Source of the DNA: Episyrphus balteatus
Lineage: Eukaryota > Arthropoda > Insecta > Diptera > Syrphidae
Assembly (NCBI RefSeq): GCF_945859705.1
Contig: NC_079134.1
Coordinates: forward strand, 155,903,718-155,967,717
Length of the DNA: 64,000 bases
Reading direction: 5' to 3'
Notes under the pieces: generated by a model
Told to the model about the DNA's origin: nothing
Database searches by the model: none
The model's input: the letters and a program-made list of their open reading frames with translations, nothing else
Position numbers and translations under genes: made by a program
Shown here: positions 34,756-48,068 of the stretch, in pieces
Position numbering within the stretch: position 1 is the stretch's first letter
Layout of the letters: every line of letters begins with the position of its first letter

Positions 34756-37155
34756 TTTAACTTAAATTCTAATCTTTCCCGAAGCTACACCTTTACCACC
34801 CAAACTATTGAATTTGCTTTTCTCCTAACCAATTCCTAAAATTTCATGAGTTCGATCTTTTGTTTTTCCAAAAACCAACTGAATCATTTGAAAATGTTCT
34901 TGCTAAATCCATTCCACCATAGTTTCGAGTATATACAAGTTTGTAGTAGATTTTCCATAGAGAACCCGAACAGAAAAACAAATCGAAACCAATTTTGTTA
35001 AATTACTCTTTTAGAATCTTTGAGATTTATATGCGCTATTGGCTTCATTTGATAAAAGTGTTTCATCTTCTATATCTTTCTATCTTTTTGCTTTTATATA
35101 GAGAATATCACTAAAATTTTCTATCTGCATCTATTGTCTTATCATCTTTATATCAACTATAGAAGAAGAAGTGAACATCACATCTCTCATCTCGTTTCTC
35201 CAGACACAACGAACTTTCATTTTGAAATCATGCAAACCCAACTAACTGATGGCTTGGTCTTTGTGTCCTTTCAAAGAAATTTATTATATCGTCGATGAAA
35301 ATCTTCATCCTTCGTTTTTTGTTTTTTTTTTTTTTTTTTTTTTCTATTTCGATAACAATTCATCCTTTCAAGTGAAATTGAGAAGTATTGTATACTCGTC
35401 AAAACAAAAAGTGGACAAACTCTTCTGATAGATTGTCAAGGTTTATTGAATTTTGTGGCCCATAATCAGTGTGAAAGGTCTCTCCTATTCCATTCCACAA
35501 AAAGTATTGAAAAATGTCAGCATGAAAAAAAATTAAATAAGTTTTTCTGAAACACTTATCCCTTAATTTGTTTTTCGGAGTGTACAAGTACTAAACAAAG
35601 AACAACATTGAAATCCAAATTGAAACTATTCTTAGTCATCGTTTTTCGTCCTTCATCCTTTAGAATCCATCATCCAGAGAGATGAGAGGCCGACCTATCT
35701 CAACCCTCCTCCTCCGTTGAGTGCTGATGTTGTTGAGTTCTATTTCAATTTGAAATTTGTTTAAGCGGCCATTAACTCATACACACACTGACAGAAAGTA
35801 TCCCTATTCTCTGCTCTCCCGCACTCCATTATATCATATAGGAAAAAGTGATAGGGACGAGTATTTGTAGTTGCATATCCTTGGGATGAACATGAACAAC
35901 CAACCAACCAAATATTGTGGACCAAAGATTAAAGAGCGGTGTGACTAAAGCTTTTCGCATTTGGATTTCATTACTCCATGTCAACATACGTAGACCGCAC
36001 ATAAAGACCTTGTGGACTTGTACCTGCCTTCCACATGTGCGTTATATATAGAGGTTTTGTACTTGCAACTTTTCAACCTGACCGAACCCTCTAACCCTTC
36101 TTTACCATGCTTCGTATGGATATTGCTTAAGTTGGTGGTTTCTTGTGTATGCTTTTGGCTTTGCTAAAGGTTTTCCAGGTTTTTGAGCCAGGCTAGCACA
36201 AAACTGTGAGAGGCTGGGAGAACATGTCGATGTTGCAATTGAAAATAATCCCTTAGCACACATTTGTTTATATGTATTTTTTTTGCATTTTCTAACCCAT
36301 TCCCCAATCCCCAAAGTCGAAATGCGGTACATGCAGAGTTAGAACTCATTGTGTAGTGGATATTTGCAGAGTTTGTGGCGGGTTGGTGGCGCTACAACAA
36401 CAACAACTACTAAAAAAAAACCCTTTTCCTGGTTTGACAAATGGCAGAAATGGATACATTTTCATGTTTTGTATATTTGCGGTTCTTTTTTAGAACGGAT
36501 TATGTGTATGTTTGACAGGTGAATATGTTGTCACAGAGATTAGATGCATGCGGCCATATAGAACTGGGACACAATTTAAAGTGGGACAACATTTTGTTGT
36601 GGCATGCTACCAATATCATCTCTCAAACAACTGCGATACTAGAATTAAATCAATGAAAATGACAAGTTCGATTTAAAAAAAATGGCGCATTTTAGTTGTG
36701 ATTGTGGTTTTGGAAAACTAGATTTTAATTACCAGATGGATTTGTGTAGATATGTTTAACATGCAAATATGTAGTAGTTATATGTGTGATGGCATTTAAT
36801 TATGAAAACCGAAGGGACATTTTAGGAAAAACAAAATAGTTTTGTGGGATTTTATAGATTAAAAGAAAGACAGATGTGACAGTTTTGTTGCCGATATAAA
36901 TCGATTTATTTTTTGCGGTAGTTAATGATGGAAGTTTAAACTGGGAATTAAATTTACTAATTAAAGAGATACTACCTATTAGTATTTAATCAAATAATTA
37001 AAAAATTATTTGTAAAATATGCAGTAAGAACCTTGAGCATTAAAAGTGACTTCTTCGAAATGGTGGGCAGCGAGAAGAAACGGTTAAAGAAAACAAAAAA
37101 ATAAGTTTAACTTATTGTCTATTGAACAGAACCTTTTAAATGGAACAAATTCGTT
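34756..37155. other. Complex non-coding stretch, no gene seen
   Basis: Mostly non-repetitive, with a T run at about 35323-35344 and a CAA run near 36398-36408. The best minus-strand frames (36102-36332 and the overlapping 36164-36349) start and end arbitrarily and have no recognised domain. It may be intron or intergenic host DNA. Confidence 0.4.
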
Positions 37156-37804
37156 CAAGAGTTTTTATTGCTGATTACGATTCCTTGGCATAAAAGAATA
37201 CTCCAGCCAAAAGTGCTACTAAATCCATTGGTGCATTTCACCACTCGAAAACCAAGCCTAACTTTGATATGTATGTTTACTTTAAAAGTCTAAAAGTTAC
37301 CAATTTATACGATTTCATCGAGTTTTAAAAACTTGATTTTAACTAAAAAATTCAAAAATTTGGAAAAAGTGCTAATTTTTGAATAGGTACATTTAAGTTG
37401 TTTCTTGACAAAAAAAATTAAAAAATGCATATTATCAAAGGATTGTACCTCTACTTTATTTCGTTTGAACAAAGTTTGGACGTACCAAAATGCCCCTTGA
37501 TTTAGTAAAAAAAAAAAAATCGTCAATTTTTTTACTTTTTTTTCTTTGATTTTAGGTTAGAATTTCAGTCAAAAATAATTTTAAATTTTTTTTAATCATC
37601 TTAACATGACAGAAAATTTAATTTGCTATGAAAAGTGTCTTTGAACCATTTCAAAGTTAGGCTTGGTTTTCGAGTTAAATAAAAAAAACTGAAAACCGAC
37701 CGTTTGCCGTTTTCTCAGAAATGCACCAATGGATTTAGTAGCACTTTTGGCTGGAGTATTCTTTTATGCCAAGGAATCAAAATCAGCAATAAAAACCATT
37801 CTTG
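37156..37804. mobile_element. Fold-back element with about 78-bp inverted ends
   Basis: TTTTTATTGCTGATTACGAT near 37162, running on through ATTCCTTGGCATAAAAGAAT, CTCCAGCCAAAAGTGC and AATCCATTGGTGCATTTC, recurs inverted at about 37720-37797 with few mismatches. A second match (ACCAAGCCTAACTTTGA with TCAAAGTTAGGCTTGGT) shows the arms extend further in. No clear target duplication and no coding region, so family unassigned. Confidence 0.7.
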
Positions 37805-37860
37805 CGTGCGTGTAATTAATTCATAAGAATGGAAGGAACCTACAATTTACCGCCAAGTCC

Positions 37861-38011
37861 AAAAAAACTACATAAGTGAGATGCACTTTTTCGAAACCCT
37901 TTGGACAAGAATCATCTTCATCACCCCTTAAAAATTTATCTTTGACGTTGAGGCTAAATTTGGACTGATAGCTCATAGCATAACACTAACCAATGCGCCA
38001 CGGCGGGGTAG
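37861..38011 (-). mobile_element. tRNA-derived SINE (minus strand)
   Basis: Read on the minus strand from about 38011, CCCCGCCGTGGCGCATTGG leads into TTAGTG, which fits an RNA polymerase III A box (TGGCGCATTGGTTAG), and about 30 bases later AGTCCAAATTTAGCC is a worn B box. The spacing is that of a tRNA gene. The following unrelated body runs toward 37861. No exact target duplication was found. Confidence 0.55.
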
Positions 38012-38018
38012 GTACGTA

Positions 38019-38855
38019 CACTAGCCCAAAAAATTAAGGGAACAAAAAAATCTTGATTTTTTTAGTGATTTTCCATAGGCTGTATCTCAGTAAAAAATTA
38101 TCGTATCATGACAAAATAAAAAGCATGTGAAAGCTCTATTCTTCTTGTTTTAAGATTAAATGTTAAATAATTTTATTTCTTAAGGTAAAATAGCTAAATT
38201 GTTGGAACAGCTCAAAAACCAAAATTTTTTTTGTTTTTACTTTTCTCTTAAGAAAAAGGGAACATTTTTTTGATATAATGATAATTATTTTTAGAAAGGC
38301 TATTTATTTGGCTTTCAGATTCATTTTGTTTCAAACTTATATGATTTTTTTTTTTAGACTGCAATATCAGTTATCAAACCAAAAAAAACATACTTTTGAC
38401 TTTGACTATCAATATCTCAACAGAAAATTGAAGGACACATTTAAAAATTTCATTCAATTCTCTACAAAGAAATTAAGTTTGCTTTGTTAAAAAAAATGTT
38501 TTCTTACTTTTGGAATTAATTTAGAAAAGCAATCAAAATTGGCATTTTTACGGTTTTTTTTTAGAAAATTTACCGCTATTTAATTTCTATGGATGATAAG
38601 ATTAAACTTATGCAAAGTTTCAGACTTATTCATCAAGCAGTTTTTCTGTTGTGAGGGTTTGAACTTTTGAGATGGAATAAAACACCATATTTCTGACTTA
38701 CTTCTTGTAACTTTTTTATGAGAAAAATCAAATTCTTTTGAGTTTATTGAACATTTTATTAATAAATTTCGTTTAAGTTTTATATAAACCAAGGAAAAGG
38801 GTTAAGTGACAAATAACTAGTTTTGAGTAATCATCACTTAAAGTTTTCGCCAGTG
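38019..38855. mobile_element. Possible TIR element with CACT-GC ends
   Basis: CACTAGCCCAAAAAATTAAG at 38019 and, inverted from 38855, CACTGGCGAAAACTTTAAGT agree at most positions allowing a gap. Flanking bases are TA on the left and TG on the right, compatible with an eroded TA target. The interior is AT-rich and non-coding; a plus-strand frame at 38278-38490 is unrecognised. Confidence 0.4.
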
Positions 38856-38928
38856 TGCTTAGACTGTACCAGAAACCGTCGTTTTTGTATCCCCAGAACG
38901 GTTTTTGAATTTTGAAAAAAAAAGAGTT

Positions 38929-40483
38929 TGTCTGTAAAGCCGGTTTACGGACGATGAAAACAGGTTGTGTGCTTTTGTTTAAAATGAGTCAATTGAAGCG
39001 TTTAATTTTTTCAAACAATAATAATTTACAAGAAAAAGCTAAAAAAAATACCTTTTTTATTTTCTCATTTTATTAATTTTTTTTATTTTAAAAGCTTACA
39101 AAAAACAATTAAGCAATTTAAAAGCCAAGTATTTCTTCTTAAGAATAAAACCATTTTTAAATTTTTTACAATGCGCAAAAAGTATAAAAATAATTTATTG
39201 AAAACAATCATTTTCATCAAAAAAAAAGCAAAAAAAACCATGAATTTTTATCTTCTCATGTCATTAATTCCATTTTTTTCCTAACAACCTATACAAAATT
39301 TTATACCATCTGAAAGCTTATTGTCTTAGATCAAAATATATATACCGATCAGGTCTATGAGATATCTACAAAAAGAGCTAGAATTTTTTGAACTCGATCA
39401 AATTTCATTAAAAAAAGCAAAAAAACATTTATTTTTATGTTCTCACGCTATGGAATCAATTTTTTTGTTTGACAACCTATAAAAATTTATATACCATATT
39501 TCACCTTTCATATGACGTATCAATCTCATTTCAAAGATGCCTACAAGAGAAGTTAAAATTTTTAAAGTCAACCATGTCGAATTTCCAGACTGAGATTAAG
39601 GTACTTCCCACACTGGTGGATGTTCGGGGGGCAACAAATCTCCACTGGTGTTTTGAGGTTTTTCGCAAGTTTCTTGAATTAACATTGTGTAGCTTGTAGT
39701 TAGTCTACCGTTATGTGTGATATACCAAATGAAAGTTAATTGTATCAGGATGCTCATAAAAGTTTAATAAAATTTTCTATCAGCTCTTGGTCAAAAGTTA
39801 TAACCTGTTGAATTCTAAAATTTTATTTTACCGTTATCTCAAAATTGTGTTTACGAAAATGATTGAAACTTTGCACACATCTAGTCGTGGTCATGGTCTA
39901 TCATTACTCCATATACTTTATTTGTGTATCTATTAAAGAAAAAAAGATAAAAATAAAAAACGAAGAAAATCGGTTAAAATCGGTCAAAAAACGTGTTTTT
40001 TAAAAACTTGTTTCTTCCGTTATTTAGTCAAAACTCACTAAACGATTCCAATTTTTGCACATTTATGCATAAGGCAAACCTACCTACATGTCCTATAAGT
40101 TTGAGATTTTTTGAACGCTCCAAAAAAAGCTAAAAATCAAAAACTATCCAAAAATACCCCTAAAAAACAAGGTGTCTTTCAAAAATTCATATTTCGAAAC
40201 GCAAACGCAAAGAAAAAAATCCATATCAGACGCCTAATTTTTTTTCCCTCATCTTTCACCTGGCACCTTTAGAATTGTCAAAAAAATTGTCCCCTACCCA
40301 AAATCATCATTTTGTCATAGCCCCAACACGTGTACAACGTTCAAACAAAAAGTTGTAGCTTAGTTTCAAATTTTTTTAGAATTTTTTTCTTAAATGCAGT
40401 TATTCTTAAATTAGTTTTATCTATCTATAGAAAAAAAAAATCAACTCTCTACGACTTCGCGTTTACATTTTAGCCCAAACTTC
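38929..40483 (-). mobile_element. H-family Helentron-like element, copy H4 (both ends damaged)
   Basis: Matches H3 from the 3' hairpin (38929) to about 40483, where it stops after TTTTAGCCCAAA. About 270 bp of the 5' part, including the terminal motif, is absent. Near the 3' end GGACGATGA is joined straight to AAAACAGG, a clean loss of the inverted ACGTGATAACG motif that H2, H3 and H5 retain. It has therefore lost both copies of the repeat expected to define the ends. Confidence 0.6.
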
Positions 40484-41900
40484 AAAAAAGGCACTTTGAA
40501 ACTGATCAAAGTTTAACGATTGAGTGGATGAATACTTTAGAAATGCACTGGGGTTTATTTTTTTTTTTTTAACTTATCTTAAAAAATTGTTTCAAGTGCC
40601 ATTAAAATCCAATAATATAATTTTTTTCGGATGAAGAAATAATGAAAGCTGTTTTTAATCTATTCTGATTTATTATTCAATATTAAAGAAATATAATTTT
40701 CAGAGGTTTGGTGAAAAAGTCTAAACAATTTGGTTTACAAAAAAACTGGATTTTTTATTTATATTATTTGAAGTACCTATTTATGTCTCAAGTTTTAACG
40801 TTGTATATTCTCACAGAAGATTAAAAAACATACTGTTTATGAAATTTACTTAGGATATTGATAAGATATTAATTTCCAATTCTTAAAAAACTATCATCAT
40901 ACATATTCCCTACCGTTTTTGAGCGTTAAATCTTTGATTTGTTGGTCGCGACTTGTATCACTAGTGGCTGATATTATGTAATCTATTACAATTTTCGTAT
41001 TCAACTACATAGTTCCAAGTTTTATTTTTAAACTGTTTATCAAGCTGACAAACAATTCTTTTTGAAAAAATAGCTCATCGAAAAATTCTATAAAATACTC
41101 AATGTATCCGTTTTTGAAACCCACTTTCATTATACTTATAGTTTTCACAATTTCAAGAAACTTCTTTACAACTTCATTTTTTTTTTTAAATTTTTACTTC
41201 AATAGGAATCATGTAAGCATCATTAAAAGAGCTGGTAGTTTGTACCTACACTTAAAAAAAAAATAAATAAATCAGATTTAACTGATAACAACTTTTCTGC
41301 ACGTTCATTTCCACCTCATTAATTTAATATTCTTACCTACAAAAAATCTGTATTGCAAGTTTGCCACATGTCACAGTCGGAATTACCCTCATTTAGCAAT
41401 AAATACTTACATTTCAAGCTAAAATAACCTTCAATGCAATAGATAATTCTTGTTCTAAGAATATTTATACACTTTTCACTTTTTTGCCTCATTAAATATT
41501 AAATAGTTTCTAGCTTAAATCCATTCATGAGTTAAATAATAGTACTGTTCTTATTTAGGTCACGACCCTATAGTACCTATATGTTTGTATTTTTATTTCA
41601 ACCCTTTTCAAAAACCGCACAAATTAATGCAAATCTCATTCAAAAGGCAAAGAGTATACAACATAGCTATACTATGCAGAAACATTCTTTGACAAATTCC
41701 TCTGCATTTGCAAATGACACAACTACCCCTTCTACCCCCCAAATACCCTATAACATATCCAACATAAAATTTATATAAACTGTGTAGATTCACTCCAATT
41801 GAATGAAAAGATGCACAATCATTAAATTATATGGGTCACTAGATTTTCTGTTAAGTACTTTGAATATATGCATCAGAGAGATGCAACACAGAAAGATACA
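40484..41900. other. AT-rich non-coding stretch, no feature seen
   Basis: No transposon end, RNA gene or convincing coding frame. Overlapping opposite-strand frames near 41581-41793 are unrecognised. Confidence 0.45.
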
Positions 41901-42900
41901 AATGAGCATGATATTATAATGTAGATTGCGGACAAGACCCCAAAAAACGAACGAATATGTTCTCTGTCTCTTCGAAAATGTACCCCATTTTCAACCCTTT
42001 ATGTGCTTGAGTGCGTTTTTCTATATATTTTATTTGACGGCCACCAACGACAATCGTCAACGATAACGACGGCGAACTTGCGACAATGATTAGAACCCCT
42101 AAACATCGTGATATCTTTCCCCTAGTTTGACAAATTGGAACAAAAATATAAAAAAAACAAAGTCAAGAGAAGTTCGTCGACAAACCAAACAAAATGACAT
42201 GAGTCTCGAGTCTCTATGAGTTTTCAACAATTGTCATCCGGAGACAGCCAGTCATTTCGAGTCTGGGTGCTAAATCGGGCGCAAAACTGTCCTTCTGAGT
42301 ATATAAAATAATATGGCATTGTTTTTTTTTTTTTTTGTCTTAAACCAAAGTCGAATATATGACAGCGAGTCTAAATAGTCTAATGACAGCAACGACGGAC
42401 GACGCGACGACAAACGCCTTTAAATAAGGGCACAAGTCGTTCGTTTGTTCCACTCAGACAACCAACAAATAATAATCTATACTTACCAGTCGTACAAATA
42501 CGTCCGGCTGCGGACGCCGCTCCACCCCTCTCGGCCAGGCTGTCTGTCTGCTGCCGCATAATAATTATAACTCTAGCATTTGCATGTAATTAATAAAACA
42601 TCATTTGGGGGTATGGTGTTGAGGACAGTCCGGCCTTCAGAGTTTTCAGTGTGGATGGCCTGCTGATGGTCTACACAGCATATGTTTGCAGTCGTATATT
42701 GCATTTTGCTCTATCTCTCCGCTCTGCGCTGCTGCAATGACAATACTCTTTGTCACTTGAAATAAGGATTTTTTTTTGTCCCATTAAAAGCAGCAGTTGG
42801 GGGATATCACTAGTGTTTGGTTATGGCGGATGAGAAATATTATTATGGAAGCTCTTGAGATGCACACACATAATAAATTTACAGTAGGGTGGGCAGAATG
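41901..42900. other. GC-richer complex stretch, possible host regulatory DNA
   Basis: Among the least repeat-like parts of the window: CAACGAC-rich segments at 42030-42075 and 42385-42410, a GC-rich block GTCCGGCTGCGGACGCCGCT at about 42502-42521, and an AT-core cluster at 42557-42607 with TAATAATTATAAC, ATTTGCATGTAATTAATAAA (octamer-like and homeodomain-type sites). Such clustering is common in insect developmental enhancers, but conservation would have to show it. No coding frame. Confidence 0.25.
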
Positions 42901-43254
42901 AACACAGGTTTTTGAAGATTAGTTAGTATTTTTGACAACGTTCGTAAAGAACAAGGTTAACCTTAGGTCGAAATTATTTGATGTTAAGAAAAAAAAAAAA
43001 TGTTCCCCAATTTGTTGTTTTAAAATTATCGAAATTGTTAGAATTTCCCATGATTTTTCCAAAATTTGTGTCTTTCAAAATTCCTAAACTTTCTGTTTCT
43101 TTCTATCTCAAACTTAAGGCTAAAACACTGAAACGATTTTCGTCAAAATAGGTAGTTAAGAGTTTTATGTGATTCCCAAGGGAGGACATTAAAATTTTTT
43201 TTCTAGGACCAAAATTAATGGTTATGGTTATTTACTTTTGAAAAAAAAAGAGTT

Positions 43255-44583
43255 TGTCTGTAAAGCCGGTTTACGGACGATGATTTTACGTGATAACATC
43301 GTAAGGAAACAGGTTGTGTGCTTTTGTTTAAAATTAGTCAATTGAAGCGTTTATTTATTTCATACATCGTTTATTTATTTCAACAATCTAATTTATAAGA
43401 AAAAGCTAAAAAAATTAGACATCTTCAAAAAGAGCTAGAGTTTTTTGAACTCGATCAATTTTCATCAAAAAAAGCAATAAAAAACATAATTTTATCTTTT
43501 TTATCTTCGCACGCTATTGAATCAATTTTTTCAATGACAACCTATAAAAAACTTAATATCTTGTGAAAGCTCATTATTTCACCTTTCATATGACGTTTCA
43601 ATCTTATTTCTGCGATGCCTAGAAAGTTAGAATTTTTTTAAGCCAACCATGTCGAAATTTCAAACTGAGATTACGGTACTTCCAAGTTTTTCGCAAGTTT
43701 TTTAATTTAACATTGTGTAGCTTGTAGTGAATGTACAGTTATGTGTAATATATCAAATGAAAGGTATAATATTATCAGGATGCTCAATAAAGTTAAATCA
43801 TTATGTGCTCTAGATCAAAAGATATAACCTGTTAAAAAATAAAACATTATTTTAGCGTTATCTAAAAATTGTGACTACAAAATTGATTGAAATTTTGCAT
43901 AGATATAGTCCTTCCTATTATCTATCTACATTATAAATTTCATTTATTTATCTGCTGAAGAAAAAAAGATAAAAATAAAAAAAGATTAAAAATGGTCAAA
44001 AAACTTGGGACAAAAAAACTTGTTTTTACCGTTATTCGGTCAAAAACAATTAAAAATACCAAATTTTTGAAATATATGCGTACGGTCATAGGCTACATGT
44101 TCTATAAGCTTGAGATTTTTTGAACGCTACTAAAAATTTAAAAAAATAAAAGCTCACCGAAAAATACCCCCAAAATAAGTAGGTGTTTTTCAAAAATTCA
44201 TATTTCGACACGCAGAGAAATCGAATTTTTTTCAGTACCATTGTTAGTCTTGCAATAAATTTATCTATTGATTAAAAAAAATCCAACTCTTTACATTGTC
44301 GCATTTAGAAAATAGCCAATTTTTTGAAATTTTGTTTTACCCCTATTTACCCTATTAAAAGATGAAATTTTTTAAAATCCTTCAAATATATTCAACTTTA
44401 GGTTATTATCTTTCAAATAAGCTATAGAAGATTTTTGTATCTCTAATAGTTTATTTTTAATTTTTAATTGAAATTTGTGTCGCACTGCGAAAGTACGAGA
44501 GTGGAACCGTAGAAAATGGCGTCACTTTTTTGTGGTGGTTGCCATGGTTCATCGATTTATAAGACATTAAAAGACATGAAAAA
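43255..44583 (-). mobile_element. H-family Helentron-like element, copy H5 (internal deletions)
   Basis: The 3' hairpin and inverted motif TTTTACGTGATAACATCG are present at 43255-43300, with TATTTATTTCATACATCGTT showing a local duplication of TTTATTTATTTCA at about 43349-43381. The 5' end is eroded: GACATTAAAAGACATGAAAA stands where GACGTTATCACGTCAAAAA is expected (44562-44583). Shorter than H3 through internal losses. Confidence 0.6.
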
Positions 44584-44824
44584 TTTTAAACAAATGTGGA
44601 ATACAAAAAATCTATATAGGAACGTAGTTGGCCAACTTTTTTGAAAATATGCGCGTCCAAAGTGAATTGCAGAATGGTAAAAGTTTTTATCAAATCTAGA
44701 GCTACTAGGAAGTTATTGGTATACCAGAATGCCAAAAAAAGCCTATTAATTTAATAAATTATTTTAACTGAAAAATCTTAAGTTTTTCACATTACTGCCA
44801 CAAATGCATAAATTCCATCAGTTT

Positions 44825-45639
44825 TTGAAGTGAAAACTTCTTTAGTATCGTAGTGATTTGAAACAAGATGAAACGAAAACGCGACACGAACATTCAACTT
44901 GTTATAACTTTTTTTGTTTTAATAGATAGTTAAATGAAATTTGTACTGTAGATAGGTAATTAAATAAATTATAATTGTACAAAATTTCAATTAATTTCAT
45001 ATTCAAAATTCTGAGATAACGGTAAAAAGATGTTCTTTTTCTATACACGTTATATCTTTTGATCTAGTGCACATACAAATTTGATTAAACTTTAATAAGC
45101 ATGCTGATAACATAACCTTTTATTTGATTTATCACACATAACGGTACATGCTCCACAAGTAACACAATCTTAAATTGAAAAAAATTGAAAAATACCTCAA
45201 AACACTTGTGAAGATTTGTTGCCGATGACCAGCCAGCAGTAGAGGAAGTACCGTAATCTCAGTTTGAAATTTCGATATGGTTGGCTCTAAAAAATTCTTA
45301 CTTTTTTTTGAAGGCGTGGTAGAAATATGATTGAAGCGTCATATAAAAGATGAAATAATAATGATATATAATTTATTATAGGTTGTCATTTAAAAAATGG
45401 ATTTAATGGCGTTAGAAGAGAAAAGAGATTGTTTTGCTTTTTTATGAAAACTAATTGGGTTAAAAAAATTCTAGCTCTTTTTGTAGATGTTGTATAGACA
45501 TGGTCGATATAAATATTTTGAGCTGAAACAATAAGCTTTCAGATGGTATAAAATTTATTGTAGGTTGTCAAAGTGATGGAATATAAAAAGTTTTTTTTTT
45601 CAATTTTTTTTTTTAATGATTTTTAAGTTTTCACTTCAA
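44825..45639. mobile_element. R-family element, copy R2 (best ends)
   Basis: Ends TTGAAGTGAAAACTT (44825-44839) and AAGTTTTCACTTCAA (45625-45639) are exact inverted copies of 15 bp. The body is non-coding and is, in reverse complement, homologous to the core of the H elements: ATGGTTGGCTCTAAAAAATT here against the AAAGCCAACCATGTCG region of H1. No clear target duplication. R3 at 58199 shows the same boundaries inside a foreign repeat. Confidence 0.7.
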
Positions 45640-48068
45640 CCAACAGTTCACAATAATTCTTCTAATATATAACCATTAAAAAAAAATGTTATAACCGTTG
45701 AATAGTTACTATAAAAAAATAATTTAACTTATTTTTTAATGCAAAGTAAATTTAAAAATGAGCATTCAATTTTGCATTGAAACAGCTTGTTTAGAATTTT
45801 GACTTTTTAATGATTTTGTAGAGCGGAATTCATGTTCGTTACTCGAGTTAAGATTTTTCTTAACTCCAGTAAGTTGAGAAATATTTCAAGCAATCCCTCA
45901 AGGGAATATAAAATATGGCTGTCACTTGAGTAAAGAAAAATCTTGTCTTGAAGAAAATTTCTTCTCAAACTCGAAAAACTATCATCAAAAAAACATTTTT
46001 TTAACAATTCGCCATCAAAAATTATAAGAAAAGTGCAAACTATGTCTTATTGGTTTTTATAGATTTTTGGCATTTTTTGTTTTCTGTAAAATATTAGTAT
46101 TTGACGATTGAACATGAATTGCTCACATAAATCAAAAGCTATCAAGATTGATTGAAGATAACTTGATTTTTTTCCGAATCTATATTTTTTACTGATAAAA
46201 TTTATTAATAAAGGCTATAAGTAAAATGAAAAGACGGATAAAAATTCTTCGATAGCTATATTTTAATAGTCAGTGCAATTACAAAAAAAAAAAAAACCAA
46301 TGATTTGCGATGTCAACCATACTGTTTTTAATCACAATCCTTCTTTATTTTTTATCTTTTCATTTTTCATTCAACATTTTTTCTGTGTATAGGTACTATC
46401 GTCCTCGTATTTTCTTAATGATGTGAGTTTTTCTTCAAGTTCTTGTAAATATTTACTTATTTTTTTTTTCTTTTGCGCTTTCCATCAAAAAATAATAAAT
46501 ATAAACTCTCAATCTCAGAGTTCCAAGAATTTATTTTATGAAAATTGATTTCCAAAAAAGTGACAGAGAGCGTGTTCTCTGCAATTGAAGAATGTATATT
46601 TGTGTATTATTATATTGGGATAAACGATTTTGGTCTGTTTTCGACTACAAAAGATTTTTTTCCAGATGAATATTGATGACAGTGAAAATGCTTTCAACAA
46701 TTTGAGTGTTTTTGACACATTTCAATTGTGTAATGGCAGCAAAATGCTTTTTTTAATACAAAAAAAGAAAACAAAAAACAAACAATAATACTAAACGAAG
46801 TTTTTTGTTGGTAAAAGGATGGTTGCCAAGTGGAGTGTGAATTATAAATCTAAAAATAAAAAACAAAATGCGTACAAAAAAATTAAAAATTAAAAATTTA
46901 ATTGTGTTTAAATACGCAAAGAATCAAAAGAGAAAAAGATGAATTGAAGCTTTTTTGTATCGGATGACAAAGCGGATGTTTTTTTCTATATCAACAATGT
47001 TTCCAGTAAATACGTCAGAAATAAGGAATTTTGAGCAAAGTTGGCAATCATGGTTTGGAATGTTTCCATTAAGATTCTTTTTATTTTATTAGAAGACTGG
47101 CAAAACTGAAGGAGTTTTTTTTCTGTTAATAAATAATGTTTTGAAGATCCAGACCTGTCCTGTGATAATTACTAGGTCAAAAATTTTCACAATTTTCGCT
47201 ATGAAAAGAAGAACAAGCAAACAAAAATTTCGAACTCAATTCTGTTTTTTTTTTTCACTTTTCTAATGTGAATGTAAGCAGAAGCTTGTTTTTCTTCTGC
47301 AAAAGTGCACAAACAGCATGTGATCAACCCTAATTATTATTTTTTTGTTATCTAGAAGACTATGCTACTAAGCGCCACTCGTGATGCAGATGATTCTGCA
47401 GCATAATGAATGAAAAATATACATATTTTTTTTAAATTAAAAATAGCATTACGGTAGTCTAAATACACTTAAGTAGATACCTACTCTTGTTCTTCCTCTG
47501 CCAGGCAGAGGAACACACTTAAGCGACTCTTTGCAAGCTGAGGGTCAAAATAAAACATTTTTTTAAATTAATTTTCAAAGATGATAAGCACATAATAATC
47601 TTCTAATGGAAGAAAGAATATTTAACGCTAAAATAAATATACCACTCGGTAAAGATAAAAAAAATATACTTTTAACTGGATTAAGACTAAAAAAAATGCA
47701 TTTTAAAAAATATAAAATAAAAGTTAAAAAAAAATATTTTTATGTAAATTTAAAGAAAAACTAGGAAGTATAAATGGGACAATAAATGCAAATTTTCAGC
47801 AATGTAAACATTTGGACATTTTTCATATTTAATTGCAAACTTATCATTATTCTAATAAAATATTTTTACAAATCCCCTTTGGACTAGATTGTCGAACGTA
47901 ATACTGTCTTAAATGTTGAAAAATCCTAGAATTTTTAAACTGTTAAAATTAATCAGGGCCCGCGCCTAACATCTTTCTAATTACTTTCCTCCTTTCGTAT
48001 ATGCAACGAATTGTTGCTATGCCTAAGTGTATGGAGAAAAACATGAAAGAGCCGAATAACAATATACA
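45640..48068. other. AT-rich non-coding stretch, no gene seen
   Basis: A perfect 10-bp palindrome TTCCTCTGCC-A-GGCAGAGGAA sits at 47493-47513. Minus-strand frames at 45807-46007, 46536-46718 and 47949-48251 have no recognisable domains; the last runs into the GTGAGAC element. Nothing else supported. Confidence 0.45.
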
